Source: Pseudomonas maioricensis
GTDB lineage: Bacteria; Pseudomonadota; Gammaproteobacteria; Pseudomonadales; Pseudomonadaceae
Direction: 5' to 3'
Assembly (NCBI RefSeq): GCF_022790535.1
Contig: NZ_LOHG01000008.1
Coordinates: 1-64,000 of the forward strand
Length of the DNA stretch: 64,000 nt
Both the position numbers and the translations under genes were made by a program. The notes under the pieces were generated by a model. It did no database searches. It had not been told where the DNA came from and was given only the letters and a program-made list of their open reading frames with translations. Below are positions 9,161-17,668 of the stretch, one piece after another (position 1 is the stretch's first letter; each line of letters starts with the position of its first letter).

Positions 9161-9448
9161 TTAGTTCAGGTTCTGGCTGGCAACAACCATGGCTTGAGCA
9201 ATGTTGGTTTTTTCCGCTTCAGTGAAACCGTCCCAGACATGCACCTTGGCGTAGTAGCCCAGGCCTGCCAGGGAATAGAGGCTCAGGGTGAATACGATGA
9301 AGATGGTCACGAACGTCCAGCGGCCGCCGTCGCTCTCTTCACGGGAGGAGAAGTTCTCGGTGTAGGTGTCGTTGCCGTTACGCGATACAGCGTTGGCAGC
9401 CAGACGTTTGAACCATTGAAACAGGTAGATCATGACGAGTCGCAGCAT
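9161..9448 (-). CDS. small membrane protein, unknown function
   Basis: 95 aa from the ATG at 9448, preceded by an AGGCTAAT-type Shine-Dalgarno region; the longer open frame to 9598 runs back through a terminator and is not used. One clear membrane helix (WTFVTIFIVFTLSLYSLAGLG) is in the middle, with a short amphipathic N-terminus (LRLVMIYLFQWFKRL) and a polar C-terminus. I do not recognise the family; it has the look of a conserved Pseudomonas hypothetical protein. Confidence 0.7.
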   Translation of the reverse strand: MLRLVMIYLFQWFKRLAANAVSRNGNDTYTENFSSREESDGGRWTFVTIFIVFTLSLYSLAGLGYYAKVHVWDGFTEAEKTNIAQAMVVASQNLN

Positions 9449-9551
9449 GGGATTAGCCTCAAGTTTTAAAAGTGTGCAGTAGGGCGCCCAGCGGGCTGCC
9501 CGAAATCGTCGTTTGCGCTCAGGGCGCGCTCGGCCACAAATGCCGAAAACG

Positions 9552-9585
9552 AAAAAAGCCCGTCTATGACGGGCTTTTCTTTTTA
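9552..9585. terminator. bidirectional rho-independent terminator
   Basis: AAGCCCGTC-TAT-GACGGGCTT hairpin with A-tract before and TTTTCTTTTT after, so it can act on either strand. On the minus strand it follows the ammonia-lyase gene at a distance. The rest of the 9449-9821 gap has no gene that I can support. Confidence 0.8.
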
Positions 9586-9821
9586 TAAATCTGGTCAAGT
9601 CGCCGGGCTTCGAATTCGACGACCATTGATGTCGTTGAGGTTCGATTCCGAGTGCGCTTACCGGTATTGCAACATTTTAGAACAAATGGTTTTGCCGTTC
9701 CATGACCGTTCGGCAGTTGTCAGACAACTAGTTGAATTTGCGGTGTGGCATTTTGTCGCGTGAAGGGCCGACTGATATTGCAATCATTTCGGAGTGCGAA
9801 TCGATCGGCCCTTTAGTCCGC

Positions 9822-10790
9822 CTAGCGGGCTAACAATGCGGCATAACGCTGCAGATCCACGTTGCCACCGCTGATCAGAATCCCGACTTTCTGCCCTTTG
9901 AGCTGTTCTTTGATCTGCAAGGCCGCAGCAAAACTCAGGCAGCCGGTGGGCTCGACGACCATTTTCATTCGCTCGGCATAAAAGCGCATGGATTCGATCA
10001 GCTGTGCATCCGAGACCGTGAGGATGTCGTCGACGTCGCGGCGGATGATCGGAAAGGTGTGGTTGCCCAGGTATTGCGTTTGCGCGCCATCGGCAATGGT
10101 ATCGGGAACTGCGATACGCACGATTTCACCCGAGCGGAACGAACGCTGTCCGTCATTGCCAGCTTCCGGTTCCACGCCATATAGCTTGCAGGCAGGGGAC
10201 AGCGCTCGGGTAGATAGGGCTGAACCTGCGAGCAATCCGCCGCCACCCAGGCAGACCAACAGGGTATCCAGCGGACCGACTTCTTCGAACAGTTCCTTGG
10301 CAGCTGTGCCTTGCCCGGCAATCACGTCCGGATGGTCGTACGGTGGAATCAGGGTCATGCCCAAACGTTCGGAGTGCTCGCGGCCGATGGCTTCGCGGTC
10401 TTCGGTCTGGCGGTTGTAAATCACCACGTTCGCACCGTATTCCCGGGTCGCCGCAATTTTTGCCGGCGGCGCATCGTGGGGCATGACGATGGTGGCCGGA
10501 ATGCCCAACAGCCGGGCGGCGAGGGCGATGCCCTGAGCATGGTTGCCGGAGGAAAACGCTACCACACCCCGTTTGCGCTGCTGTTCGTCAAATTTGGCCA
10601 AGGCGTTGAATGCGCCGCGAAACTTGAAGGCACCCACCCGTTGCAGGTTCTCGCATTTGAAAAAAACCTGTGCCTCAAACAGGCTATCCACTGTGCGGGA
10701 AGTCAGTACCGGCGTGCGGTTGGCCTGACCGACCAGACGTGTTGCGGCGTCTTCAACATCCTGGTAAGTGGGAAGGGCAAATGTGTTCAT
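9822..10790 (-). CDS. PLP-dependent threo-3-hydroxyaspartate / threonine ammonia-lyase
   Basis: 322 aa fold-type II PLP enzyme of the serine racemase/threonine dehydratase family. The PLP lysine is in GAFKFRGA (about residue 58), with the Asn/Ser phosphate-site motif SSGNHAQG and the glycine loop CLGGGGLLAG. There is no ACT regulatory domain, so it is a catabolic type rather than biosynthetic IlvA. The family converts hydroxy amino acids to keto acids plus ammonia through an enamine intermediate. Followed upstream by RidA and a YheO-type regulator on the same strand, it probably forms a hydroxyaspartate/threonine/serine degradation operon; exact substrate preference is inferred. Confidence 0.88.
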   Translation of the reverse strand: MNTFALPTYQDVEDAATRLVGQANRTPVLTSRTVDSLFEAQVFFKCENLQRVGAFKFRGAFNALAKFDEQQRKRGVVAFSSGNHAQGIALAARLLGIPATIVMPHDAPPAKIAATREYGANVVIYNRQTEDREAIGREHSERLGMTLIPPYDHPDVIAGQGTAAKELFEEVGPLDTLLVCLGGGGLLAGSALSTRALSPACKLYGVEPEAGNDGQRSFRSGEIVRIAVPDTIADGAQTQYLGNHTFPIIRRDVDDILTVSDAQLIESMRFYAERMKMVVEPTGCLSFAAALQIKEQLKGQKVGILISGGNVDLQRYAALLAR

Positions 10791-10819
10791 GCTGATAATC
10801 CTTCTCGAAATGAAAAGTG

Positions 10820-11209
10820 TCAGGCCGCAACGGCCATGGCTTCGACTTCAACTGCACAGCCGTAATGCAGCTGGGCAACGCCCGCAACGGCTCTGGCTGG
10901 ACGGTGCTCCCCCAGCCATTGACTGTAGAGACGGTTGAACAGCGGCCATTGCTCGATATCCGTGACGTAGACCCGGACCTGTACGAGCTGCTGCCTACTG
11001 ATACCTGCTGCCTCCAGACAACTGTCCAGATTGAGCAAGACTTGCCGTGTCTGTTCTTCAAACGAGGCATTTGCCAGGTGCGCACCGTCGGCAGTGATTG
11101 GCAATTGCCCGCTGATCATCACGAAGCCGTTTGCGATGGACAGGTGCGAGTAGTGCCCGGCAGGCGGGCTGATGGCGTTGCTGTTCTTGCAGAGGATTGG
11201 CTGGGACAT
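10820..11209 (-). CDS. RidA family enamine/imine deaminase
   Basis: 129 aa from the ATG at 11209 with CAGGAGAGCGCC before it; a further in-frame start at 11242 lacks such a site. RidA-like signatures are ISGQLPI near residue 35, FEEQTRQVLLNLDSCLEAAG in the middle and the C-terminal VEVEAMAVAA. RidA proteins hydrolyse reactive 2-aminoacrylate/enamine intermediates released by PLP dehydratases, which matches the ammonia-lyase encoded 29 bases downstream. The canonical arginine near RPARAVAGV is present. Confidence 0.9.
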   Translation of the reverse strand: MSQPILCKNSNAISPPAGHYSHLSIANGFVMISGQLPITADGAHLANASFEEQTRQVLLNLDSCLEAAGISRQQLVQVRVYVTDIEQWPLFNRLYSQWLGEHRPARAVAGVAQLHYGCAVEVEAMAVAA

Positions 11210-11254
11210 GGCGCTCTCCTGTTGAAGGGCAGATGCAGGCATAAGTAGTAGGGA

Positions 11255-11878
11255 CTATTTCAGATAGCTGTAAGCGGCTGCCCTGGAGACGCCGAGGTGT
11301 TGCGCAACCACTTCCATGGACTTGCGCATCTCCAGCACTCCCGATGCCTTCAACTCTCTGAGCAACACGCGACGCTCATCGGCCTTGAGTGAACGGGGCG
11401 TGCTTGCCGAGCGGCCTGCGAATTCGTCGATTCGTTTGCGGATGCTCTGGGCGCTATCCACTTCGAGGCTCTCGTCCACGCTGCAGTCCACCCGCGTGAA
11501 CTGCGCCATGGCCGTCTGGACGCCTTGAAACAAGGTTAGATCGACGTTCATGCACAGCGCTGCAACGTACTGACCCTTGATATTACGGATACCGATCGAG
11601 GTACTTTTGGCCTGACGTCCATCAGGGAAATGATTGGCGTAATTGGCGATGATTTGCGGATAGGCCGGGTCAGCAATTCGCGCCAGGCCAAGCTCGGTGG
11701 CTGGGTCGCCGACTTTGCGCCCCGACAGGTTGTTATGAATGGCGTAGATCGCGTGATCCGGCGTTTGCAAGTCGTGCACGACCACTTCACAAAACGGCCC
11801 AAAGGTCTCACCCAAGCCTTGAGCGACCTGTTTGAGCTGTTCGAGCAGGTTGCGGGTTTCTGCTGATGGGTTGGGCAT
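11255..11878 (-). CDS. YheO-like PAS/HTH transcriptional regulator
   Basis: 207 aa. The N-terminal YheO-type PAS region (LGETFGPFCEVVVHDL, residues ~15-130, with GIRNIKGQYVAALCMNVD) is followed by a C-terminal HTH (VAQHLGVSRAAAYSYLK). This family controls amino-acid catabolic enzymes. The gene is first in the 11878-9822 operon with ridA and the ammonia-lyase, so it most likely senses the substrate and controls its own operon. Upstream sequence contains only a REP palindrome. Confidence 0.88.
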   Translation of the reverse strand: MPNPSAETRNLLEQLKQVAQGLGETFGPFCEVVVHDLQTPDHAIYAIHNNLSGRKVGDPATELGLARIADPAYPQIIANYANHFPDGRQAKSTSIGIRNIKGQYVAALCMNVDLTLFQGVQTAMAQFTRVDCSVDESLEVDSAQSIRKRIDEFAGRSASTPRSLKADERRVLLRELKASGVLEMRKSMEVVAQHLGVSRAAAYSYLK

Positions 11879-12016
11879 GGTTAAGAGTGTCTTGATAAAT
11901 TATTAAGACAAACTATCCAGTAATTGACGAATAGTAAAGGTTGTTGGCGGTTTGATTTCTTTTGGAGCGCCTCCGTAGTCCAGTGCGCGGCGCTGTTGCG
12001 CAGCAAACACATGACC

Positions 12017-12088
12017 TGTAGGAGCTGCCGAAGGCTGCGATCAGTTATCGCTGACACACCGCAATCGCAGCCTTCGGCAGCTCCTACA
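12017..12088. repeat. REP-type palindrome, perfect 25-bp arms
   Basis: TGTAGGAGCTGCCGAAGGCT... (12017-12041) is exactly complementary to 12064-12088. It belongs to a different sequence family from the one at 8197 but shares the TGTAGGAGC ends. It lies in the 323-bp gap 11879-12202 between the regulator and the desaturase; nothing else is recognisable there. Confidence 0.85.
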
Positions 12089-12202
12089 AATCCTGTGTGT
12101 GCCATGCTGAGTCAGGTAGGAGGCAACTTGTTGGCGAGAGGTTTTGATGCGGTGATTCAGACTAGACGCGTGTCAGGCAGGAGGCAGCCAAGCCGTGATC
12201 AA

Positions 12203-13141
12203 TCAGTGCCACGGATGTTGCGGACTATCAATAGGCCGCAAGCCATGCTGACGAAACAGCTCGCCATAGCCGCCCACCAGAAACTGGCCACTGCGTTGCA
12301 GCCAGTCTTCGCGGCGTTCCTCGTACACGCGGGGTATGTAATACCAAGGCAAGCCAGGGAGGTCGTGATGAACCAGATGCAGGTTCAGATTCAGGAACAA
12401 CCAGCGCCACGGCCAACCGGCTTCGTTGATGACCGAACGATGCTCTGGCGATGACGCGGGACGGTGCTCATAGAAGGACCGCACCATGGATAACGCCAAG
12501 GCTAAAACACTGGCCAGCAAGTATTCGAGTACGCCGATACCGCCTTGTGCCTGGACGAACAGCAGCAAGCCGGCGGCGCAGACGATGTGAGTCAGCCACA
12601 TCAGCCAGGCCTGTATTTCCCCTTTGCGTAAACGTTGCAGTTCCACCGCCGCCAGGCCGATCAGCGCTATCAGCGGGCCTACCAGCAAACGGCCATAGAG
12701 GGTTTTGTTCAGCCAATGCAGGCGGCGCGAGCCTGTGCTATTTCGTTCCCAGTGCTGTCCGCTGAAGTAGCGGCTCTCAGGGTCACGCTGCGGCAGGGTT
12801 AGCTCTTCATCGCGATGATGCAGCAGATGACTGTCGCGATACAGGGTGTAGGGGTACCAGATTGCCAAGGGCGCATAGCCCAGCGCCTTGTTGACCCACA
12901 ACCAGCGAGTAGGGTGACCATGCAGCAATTCGTGTTGCACCGACATCCAGAAAGTAATCACCGGCACCAGCAACACCAGGGTCAGGCCACGCCCCAGCAG
13001 CGCGGAGTAATGGACCAGACTGAACCACGCCGCATAAGTCCCGATCAACAGGAGCCAGGTCGGCCAGTCGGTGCGCGCGGTCCATGTCGAACGGAGCCGT
13101 GATATGCGCTGTTGGTGCGCGGCATCTAGATAGTTGGGCAT
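12203..13141 (-). CDS. membrane fatty acid desaturase
   Basis: 312 aa from ATG 13141 (MPNYLDA); the frame extends to a GTG at 13231, but neither start has a strong ribosome site, so the N-terminus is uncertain. Three histidine boxes of the di-iron desaturase superfamily are visible: HELLHGH, HLLHH (with RDSHLLHHRDEE) and HLVHHDLPG. At least four hydrophobic segments place it in the inner membrane. It introduces or modifies a double bond or hydroxyl on a lipid acyl chain; substrate unknown. It is monocistronic and divergent from the BAAT-family hydrolase. Confidence 0.9.
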   Translation of the reverse strand: MPNYLDAAHQQRISRLRSTWTARTDWPTWLLLIGTYAAWFSLVHYSALLGRGLTLVLLVPVITFWMSVQHELLHGHPTRWLWVNKALGYAPLAIWYPYTLYRDSHLLHHRDEELTLPQRDPESRYFSGQHWERNSTGSRRLHWLNKTLYGRLLVGPLIALIGLAAVELQRLRKGEIQAWLMWLTHIVCAAGLLLFVQAQGGIGVLEYLLASVLALALSMVRSFYEHRPASSPEHRSVINEAGWPWRWLFLNLNLHLVHHDLPGLPWYYIPRVYEERREDWLQRSGQFLVGGYGELFRQHGLRPIDSPQHPWH

Positions 13142-13445
13142 GTGTGCAGCCGAAGAAGGCAGTAGGGACCATAGGTCCAGTGGCCGCACAGTAGCAATTC
13201 TGGTTATTTCTGAATAATCACTTCTAGGCACATTTATATAGCGTCAGGTAATTAAAAAAAACGGTGCTTCCAGGTCATGATGGGTGCCCGCAGATTCGGT
13301 CATCTGGTTACGCAAGGAGCAGCCGCAGACGCAGCAGGCTCCGGACCGTATAGTGCGCGACTGGCATGGCAGCGGCTGGCTGCCGCTCGACGCTTGATTG
13401 CGCCCGTGACGCCTTGAGGCATTCGACAGGAGAACGAGGGATTTC

Positions 13446-14696
13446 ATGACGAGACTATCAGTCACACCGGCAGAGGGTTTGCTGGACGAGCCGCGACGCA
13501 TCGCTGTCGAAGGTCTCCAGCCTGCTCAAACCGTCGTGCTCTCTACTCGCACGTTGCGTGGCAATGGACAGTATTGGCTCAGCTCGGCGACGTATGTTGC
13601 CGATGCCGAAGGGCGTGTGGATCTGGAACGAGATGCTCCCATATCTGGCAGCTACGAAGGTGTCTCTGCGTTGGGCCTTCTCTGGAGTCAGCGGCCTGAA
13701 GTTGAGGGCGCCGCCGATGTGTTTCCGGATGACGTATTGCAGCCGTTGGTGACGCGAATATTCGTTGAGGGCAGTGATCAGGAGGTGGCGTTGATTCAGC
13801 GCCTTGCCGCCCACGGTGTTACCCGCCGGGAAGTCCGCGAGGACGGTCTGGTTGGCACACTGTTTATGCCTGCGAGCAAAGGGCCGCATCCCGCCGTCAT
13901 TGTGCTCAATGGCTCCGGTGGCGGGATCAACGAGCCTCGGGCTGCGCTCTACGCATCACGAGGTTACGCCGCCTTCGCATTGGGGTATTTCAAAGCACCA
14001 GGTTTGTCGTCTTACATTTCCAATACGCCGCTGGAGTATTTCGTGGCGGGTTTGAACTGGGTTCGTCGAGAGGTGCGGCCTGCTTATGATTTTGTCGCGC
14101 TGAGCGGCCAGTCGCGGGGCGGCGAATTGGTACTGCTGCTCGGCAGTATGTTTCCTGAGGCAGTGTCGGCGGTCATTGGTTACGTACCCAGCGCTTTGGT
14201 GCATGGCGGGCAAGCGGCGGCGGACCCGGCGGTAGGCCGCGATGGGCCAGCCTGGCTTTATGAAGGCAAGCCATTGGTGCATCTCTGGAACGATAATAAA
14301 ACCGCTTCCTGGGCTGCAAAAGATGCCGGTTTGCGTAATGCCGAATCGATCAGCACCGCGCTACTGGACCATGAAGCCGTGCAGCGGGTAGCCATCCCGG
14401 TAGAGAAAATCCAGGGACCAGTCTTGTTGCTGTCGGCAGGTGACGACGCTGCATGGCCTTCAGCGCGGTTTTCGAGAATGGCGTTGCAGCGGCTTCAAGA
14501 GGCGGGTCATCCCTGGCCTGTGCAGCATCTGGATTTCGAACACGCCGGGCATACCATTCTGCTGCCGCACATACCTGCCACCTACAGCGTTGACGGAGCA
14601 CCTGCGGCGAATGCCGAGGCCAACGAGCAATCATGGCGAGCGGTAAAGGCGTTTCTCGACGCAGCGGTCAACGCCCGCGCTACAAAAGAGTCGTGA
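13446..14696 (+). CDS. acyl-CoA thioester hydrolase/BAAT family protein
   Basis: 416 aa. The N-terminal ~130 residues form the Ig-like acyl-CoA thioesterase/BAAT N domain (TPAEGLLDEPRRIAVEGL, ISGSYEGVSALGLLWS). The C-terminal alpha/beta-hydrolase has the nucleophile elbow LSGQSRGGE, an acidic site near LLSAGDDAAWPS and a His in FEHAGHTILLPH. Relatives hydrolyse acyl-CoA thioesters or transfer acyl groups; bacterial substrates are poorly known. RBS is AGGAGAACGAGGGATTTC. The stop codon abuts the stop of the convergent transporter gene with no gap. Confidence 0.9.
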   Translation: MTRLSVTPAEGLLDEPRRIAVEGLQPAQTVVLSTRTLRGNGQYWLSSATYVADAEGRVDLERDAPISGSYEGVSALGLLWSQRPEVEGAADVFPDDVLQPLVTRIFVEGSDQEVALIQRLAAHGVTRREVREDGLVGTLFMPASKGPHPAVIVLNGSGGGINEPRAALYASRGYAAFALGYFKAPGLSSYISNTPLEYFVAGLNWVRREVRPAYDFVALSGQSRGGELVLLLGSMFPEAVSAVIGYVPSALVHGGQAAADPAVGRDGPAWLYEGKPLVHLWNDNKTASWAAKDAGLRNAESISTALLDHEAVQRVAIPVEKIQGPVLLLSAGDDAAWPSARFSRMALQRLQEAGHPWPVQHLDFEHAGHTILLPHIPATYSVDGAPAANAEANEQSWRAVKAFLDAAVNARATKES

Positions 14697-15587
14697 TCAG
14701 ATCTTGATGGGCTGTGGCGCCTTGACCGTGGTCCGGCGCCCCAGTACCACAGTGCCTACCACTCCCGCCGCAAATACCCAGGTCAAAGGGTCGATGTGCT
14801 CACCGAACCACAGTGCGGAGAAGGCGATCGTGAAGAAGATCTGCAGCAGTTGAACCTGTCCGACCCGGGCGATGCCGCCCATGGCGAGACCCGCATACCA
14901 CGCAAAGAAACCGATAAATTGCGAGAACAGGGTGACATAGCCAAACGCCCACAATGTCGGTGCGCTGATCGTGCCTTGATGCTGCGAAGCGAGGTACAGA
15001 ACAGGGCCCAGCAGTAAGGGAAAAGCCAGCACCAATGCCCAGCAGATGACTTGCCAGCCACCCATTTCTTTGGCCAGGCGTCCACCCTCGGCATAGCCCA
15101 GACCGCCAAGCGCGATGGCTGCCAACATCAACAGGTCGCCACTACTGACACTGCCTGCGCCTTGAATCATGGCGTAAGCCAGAACGAGCACACTACCCAG
15201 TGCGGCGCATGCCCAGAATGCTTTGGAAGGCCGCTCATGGTGCAGCCATGCAGCGTACATAGCGACGATCAGCGGTTGCAGGCCATTGACCAGTGCGCCG
15301 TGGGAAGAGGGCAGTGTTTGCATCGCCCATGATGACAGGACGGGGAAGCCGACAATCACGCCAAGGATCACGAAACACAGCCCTTTGAATTGCTGCAACG
15401 TCGGCCAGCGCTCGCGTCGACAGAGCAGTAGCGCGGCAGCAGGAATTGCTGCAACAAGCGCCCGGCCCAGGCCGTTAAGCAAAGGATGAATTTCTTCGAC
15501 CACGATGCGAGTCATGGGCAGGGTAAGGCTGAAAATTATAACGCCGAGCAGGCCCAGGGCCATGCCGGTGTTAACGCGAGATTTCAT
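14697..15587 (-). CDS. EamA/DMT family transporter
   Basis: About 296 aa from ATG 15587 (MKSRVNTGMALGLLG), where the first membrane helix begins; in-frame starts at 15629 and 15710 would add a polar extension and cannot be excluded. Ten hydrophobic helices arranged as two EamA repeats are visible. The family exports amino acids, metabolites or drugs across the inner membrane; the substrate cannot be inferred. Upstream lies the tandem-repeat region. Confidence 0.88.
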   Translation of the reverse strand: MKSRVNTGMALGLLGVIIFSLTLPMTRIVVEEIHPLLNGLGRALVAAIPAAALLLCRRERWPTLQQFKGLCFVILGVIVGFPVLSSWAMQTLPSSHGALVNGLQPLIVAMYAAWLHHERPSKAFWACAALGSVLVLAYAMIQGAGSVSSGDLLMLAAIALGGLGYAEGGRLAKEMGGWQVICWALVLAFPLLLGPVLYLASQHQGTISAPTLWAFGYVTLFSQFIGFFAWYAGLAMGGIARVGQVQLLQIFFTIAFSALWFGEHIDPLTWVFAAGVVGTVVLGRRTTVKAPQPIKI

Positions 15588-15710
15588 AAACGGCTCGTCG
15601 TTCAGGGATGCGGGCCGGTATTTAGCCATAGAGGCGCACTGTCCAAGCGCTACAGAGAGCGACAGAGTGGGCAGTACACTTTGCGGGTATGGGATCGCCG
15701 TTGTTTGCAA

Positions 15711-16033
15711 CGGGAGGGCGGTGTTTCTGATAATGCAGGTTTGTTGGCTGTACTGGCCCCTTCGCGAATGAATTCGCTCCTACCGGATTTGCGCTGACGA
15801 CGTGAGATCGGCTTTAGCCGGGAGGGCGGTGTTTCTGATGATGCAGGTTTGTTGGCTGTATCGGCGCCTTCGCGAATGAATTCGCTCCTACCGGATTTGC
15901 GCTGACGACGTGAGACCGGCTTTAGCCGGGAGGGCGGTGTTTCTGATGATGCAGGTTTGTCGGCAGTACCGGCGCCTTCGCGAATGAATTCGCTCGTACC
16001 AGGATTTGCGCTGACGACGTGAGACCGACTCCC
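15711..16033. repeat. three tandem 108-bp repeats containing REP cores
   Basis: Units begin CGGGAGGGCGGTGTTTCTGA at 15711, 15819 and 15927, spaced exactly 108 bases. Each contains TTCGCGAATGAATTCGCTC, a Pseudomonas REP core, and ends TTGCGCTGACGACGTGAGA. Units 1 and 2 differ by a few bases; unit 3 is most divergent and degenerates into CTCCCACAGG. The whole 15588-16366 gap contains this array plus about 330 bases (16034-16366) in which I see no gene. Confidence 0.9.
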
Positions 16034-16366
16034 ACAGGGGCGGGTGTTCACCACCGCTCGCAGGATCGTGCAATGAACAGCGCTAATCAGGCAAACGATG
16101 TGAGGTCAGCGACAGTACAATTTCGGGGCACTGCAGTAGCACCTCTGGTGACCAGTTACGTCGCATCAATGCATGTTTCGACGGTAGACCGGAACGAGGT
16201 GGCCGGACATAATGGCGGCCGCTGTTTGCCTGCCAATAATTCCCGCCTGCATCGATCGCCTGCCGCATCAGTGATCGGTCAGTACTCAAGTCATATCAGC
16301 TCAATCATTTCCTTGTAAAAACCAGTCTGGTGTTCACCGGCCTGGCGCTTCGCTATTGGAGTTCAA

Positions 16367-17524
16367 ATGCTGTTACCCATTCTGTTGTTGTCGGCTGCCG
16401 GCTTTACGGTGCTGACGACCGAATTCGTCATTGTTGGCCTGTTGCCCGGCATTGCCCGGGACCTTGAGGTCAGCATCCCTCAAGCGGGTTTGCTGGTGAC
16501 ATTGTTCGCGTTCACGGTGGCCTGCCTCGGCCCATTCCTGACCGCCTATTTCGCGCGCTTCGAGCGCAAGAAACTGTTCGTAACGGTCATGGTGCTGTTT
16601 GCGCTCGCCAATACCCTTGCGGCACTGAGCCCCAATATCGTCGTGATGGGCATTGCACGGCTGATACCCGCGCTCGGTTTGCCGGTGTTCTGGGCATTGG
16701 CCAGCGAGACAGCGGTTGATCTGGTCGGGCCTGAGCACGCAGGTCGTGCGATGGCGAAGATCACTTTCGGCATCGTCTGCGCCACGGTATTTGGCATTCC
16801 GGTGGGGACGCTGGTCGCAGACGCGGTGGGCTGGCGCGTGGCGTTTGGCATGCTCGCGGTGCTGGCGCTGGCAAAAGCGCTGCTGCTGTGGGTGTATCTG
16901 CCGAGCATCCGCGTGACCCGTCAGGACGCTTCTCTTCGCCAACAGATGCGCGTTCTGCGCAGCCCCGTATTGCAAGGCCATGTGTTGTTGTCGGTGCTGG
17001 TGTTCTCCGGGATGTTTACCGCCTACACCTATCTGGCGGACATCCTTGAACGACTGGCTGGCTTCAACGGCACCGTGGTGGGCTGGTGCCTGATGGCGTT
17101 TGGTGCGGTGGGCCTGATCGGCAATTCACTGGGTGGGCGTGCGGTAGACAAGCATCCGCTGATGGCGTCGATTGTCTTCTGCGCGTTCATGGTGGCGGGC
17201 ATGGTTGCTTTGATACCGAGCATCCACTCGCCGGTTTTTCTGGCCATGGCGCTGGCGACCTGGGGGATTACGCAGGCAGCACTGTTCCTGGTCAGCCATG
17301 TGCGAGTCATGAAAGCTGCGGAGGGCGCGACAGCCTTTGGCGCTTCACTGAATATTTCAGGTGCCAATCTGGGGATTGGTCTGGGGGCTATCGTGGGAGG
17401 TCGAATGATCGATTCGTATGGGCTGCAGAGCCTCGGTTATGCGGCAGCGTGCTTTGTCGGGCTTTCCATTCTGCTGGCTGTCCTGTTGATGGGGCGGCCC
17501 GTTTCCGAGCCATTGCCGGAGTAG
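16367..17524 (+). CDS. MFS transporter (DHA1-like)
   Basis: 385 aa, about 12 membrane helices. The N-terminal half has TEFVIVGLLPGIARDL and the motif-A-like loop between helices 2 and 3, FARFERKKLF. RBS TTGGAG lies 7 bases before the ATG. The family is a proton-coupled exporter group that includes AraJ-like sugar or drug efflux proteins; the substrate is not determinable here. It is separated from the downstream MATE gene by about 145 bases. Confidence 0.9.
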   Translation: MLLPILLLSAAGFTVLTTEFVIVGLLPGIARDLEVSIPQAGLLVTLFAFTVACLGPFLTAYFARFERKKLFVTVMVLFALANTLAALSPNIVVMGIARLIPALGLPVFWALASETAVDLVGPEHAGRAMAKITFGIVCATVFGIPVGTLVADAVGWRVAFGMLAVLALAKALLLWVYLPSIRVTRQDASLRQQMRVLRSPVLQGHVLLSVLVFSGMFTAYTYLADILERLAGFNGTVVGWCLMAFGAVGLIGNSLGGRAVDKHPLMASIVFCAFMVAGMVALIPSIHSPVFLAMALATWGITQAALFLVSHVRVMKAAEGATAFGASLNISGANLGIGLGAIVGGRMIDSYGLQSLGYAAACFVGLSILLAVLLMGRPVSEPLPE

Positions 17525-17668
17525 GTACCTGACGTCCTGAACCCTTGGTCGGCACGTCGCCGATATTGAGTGCCGGTGATAGCTCCCAAGCACGCCCGCC
17601 GCTAGAATCGCCGCCTCAATGGGCTTGGCCACTGTTGCTGGCCAGGCATTGTCTGTTTGGGGAATGTG

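Noticed and set aside
15650..16054. 134-aa minus-strand open frame
   Set aside because: It is only the translation of the 108-bp REP-containing repeats (the same peptide segment recurs three times); no ribosome site.
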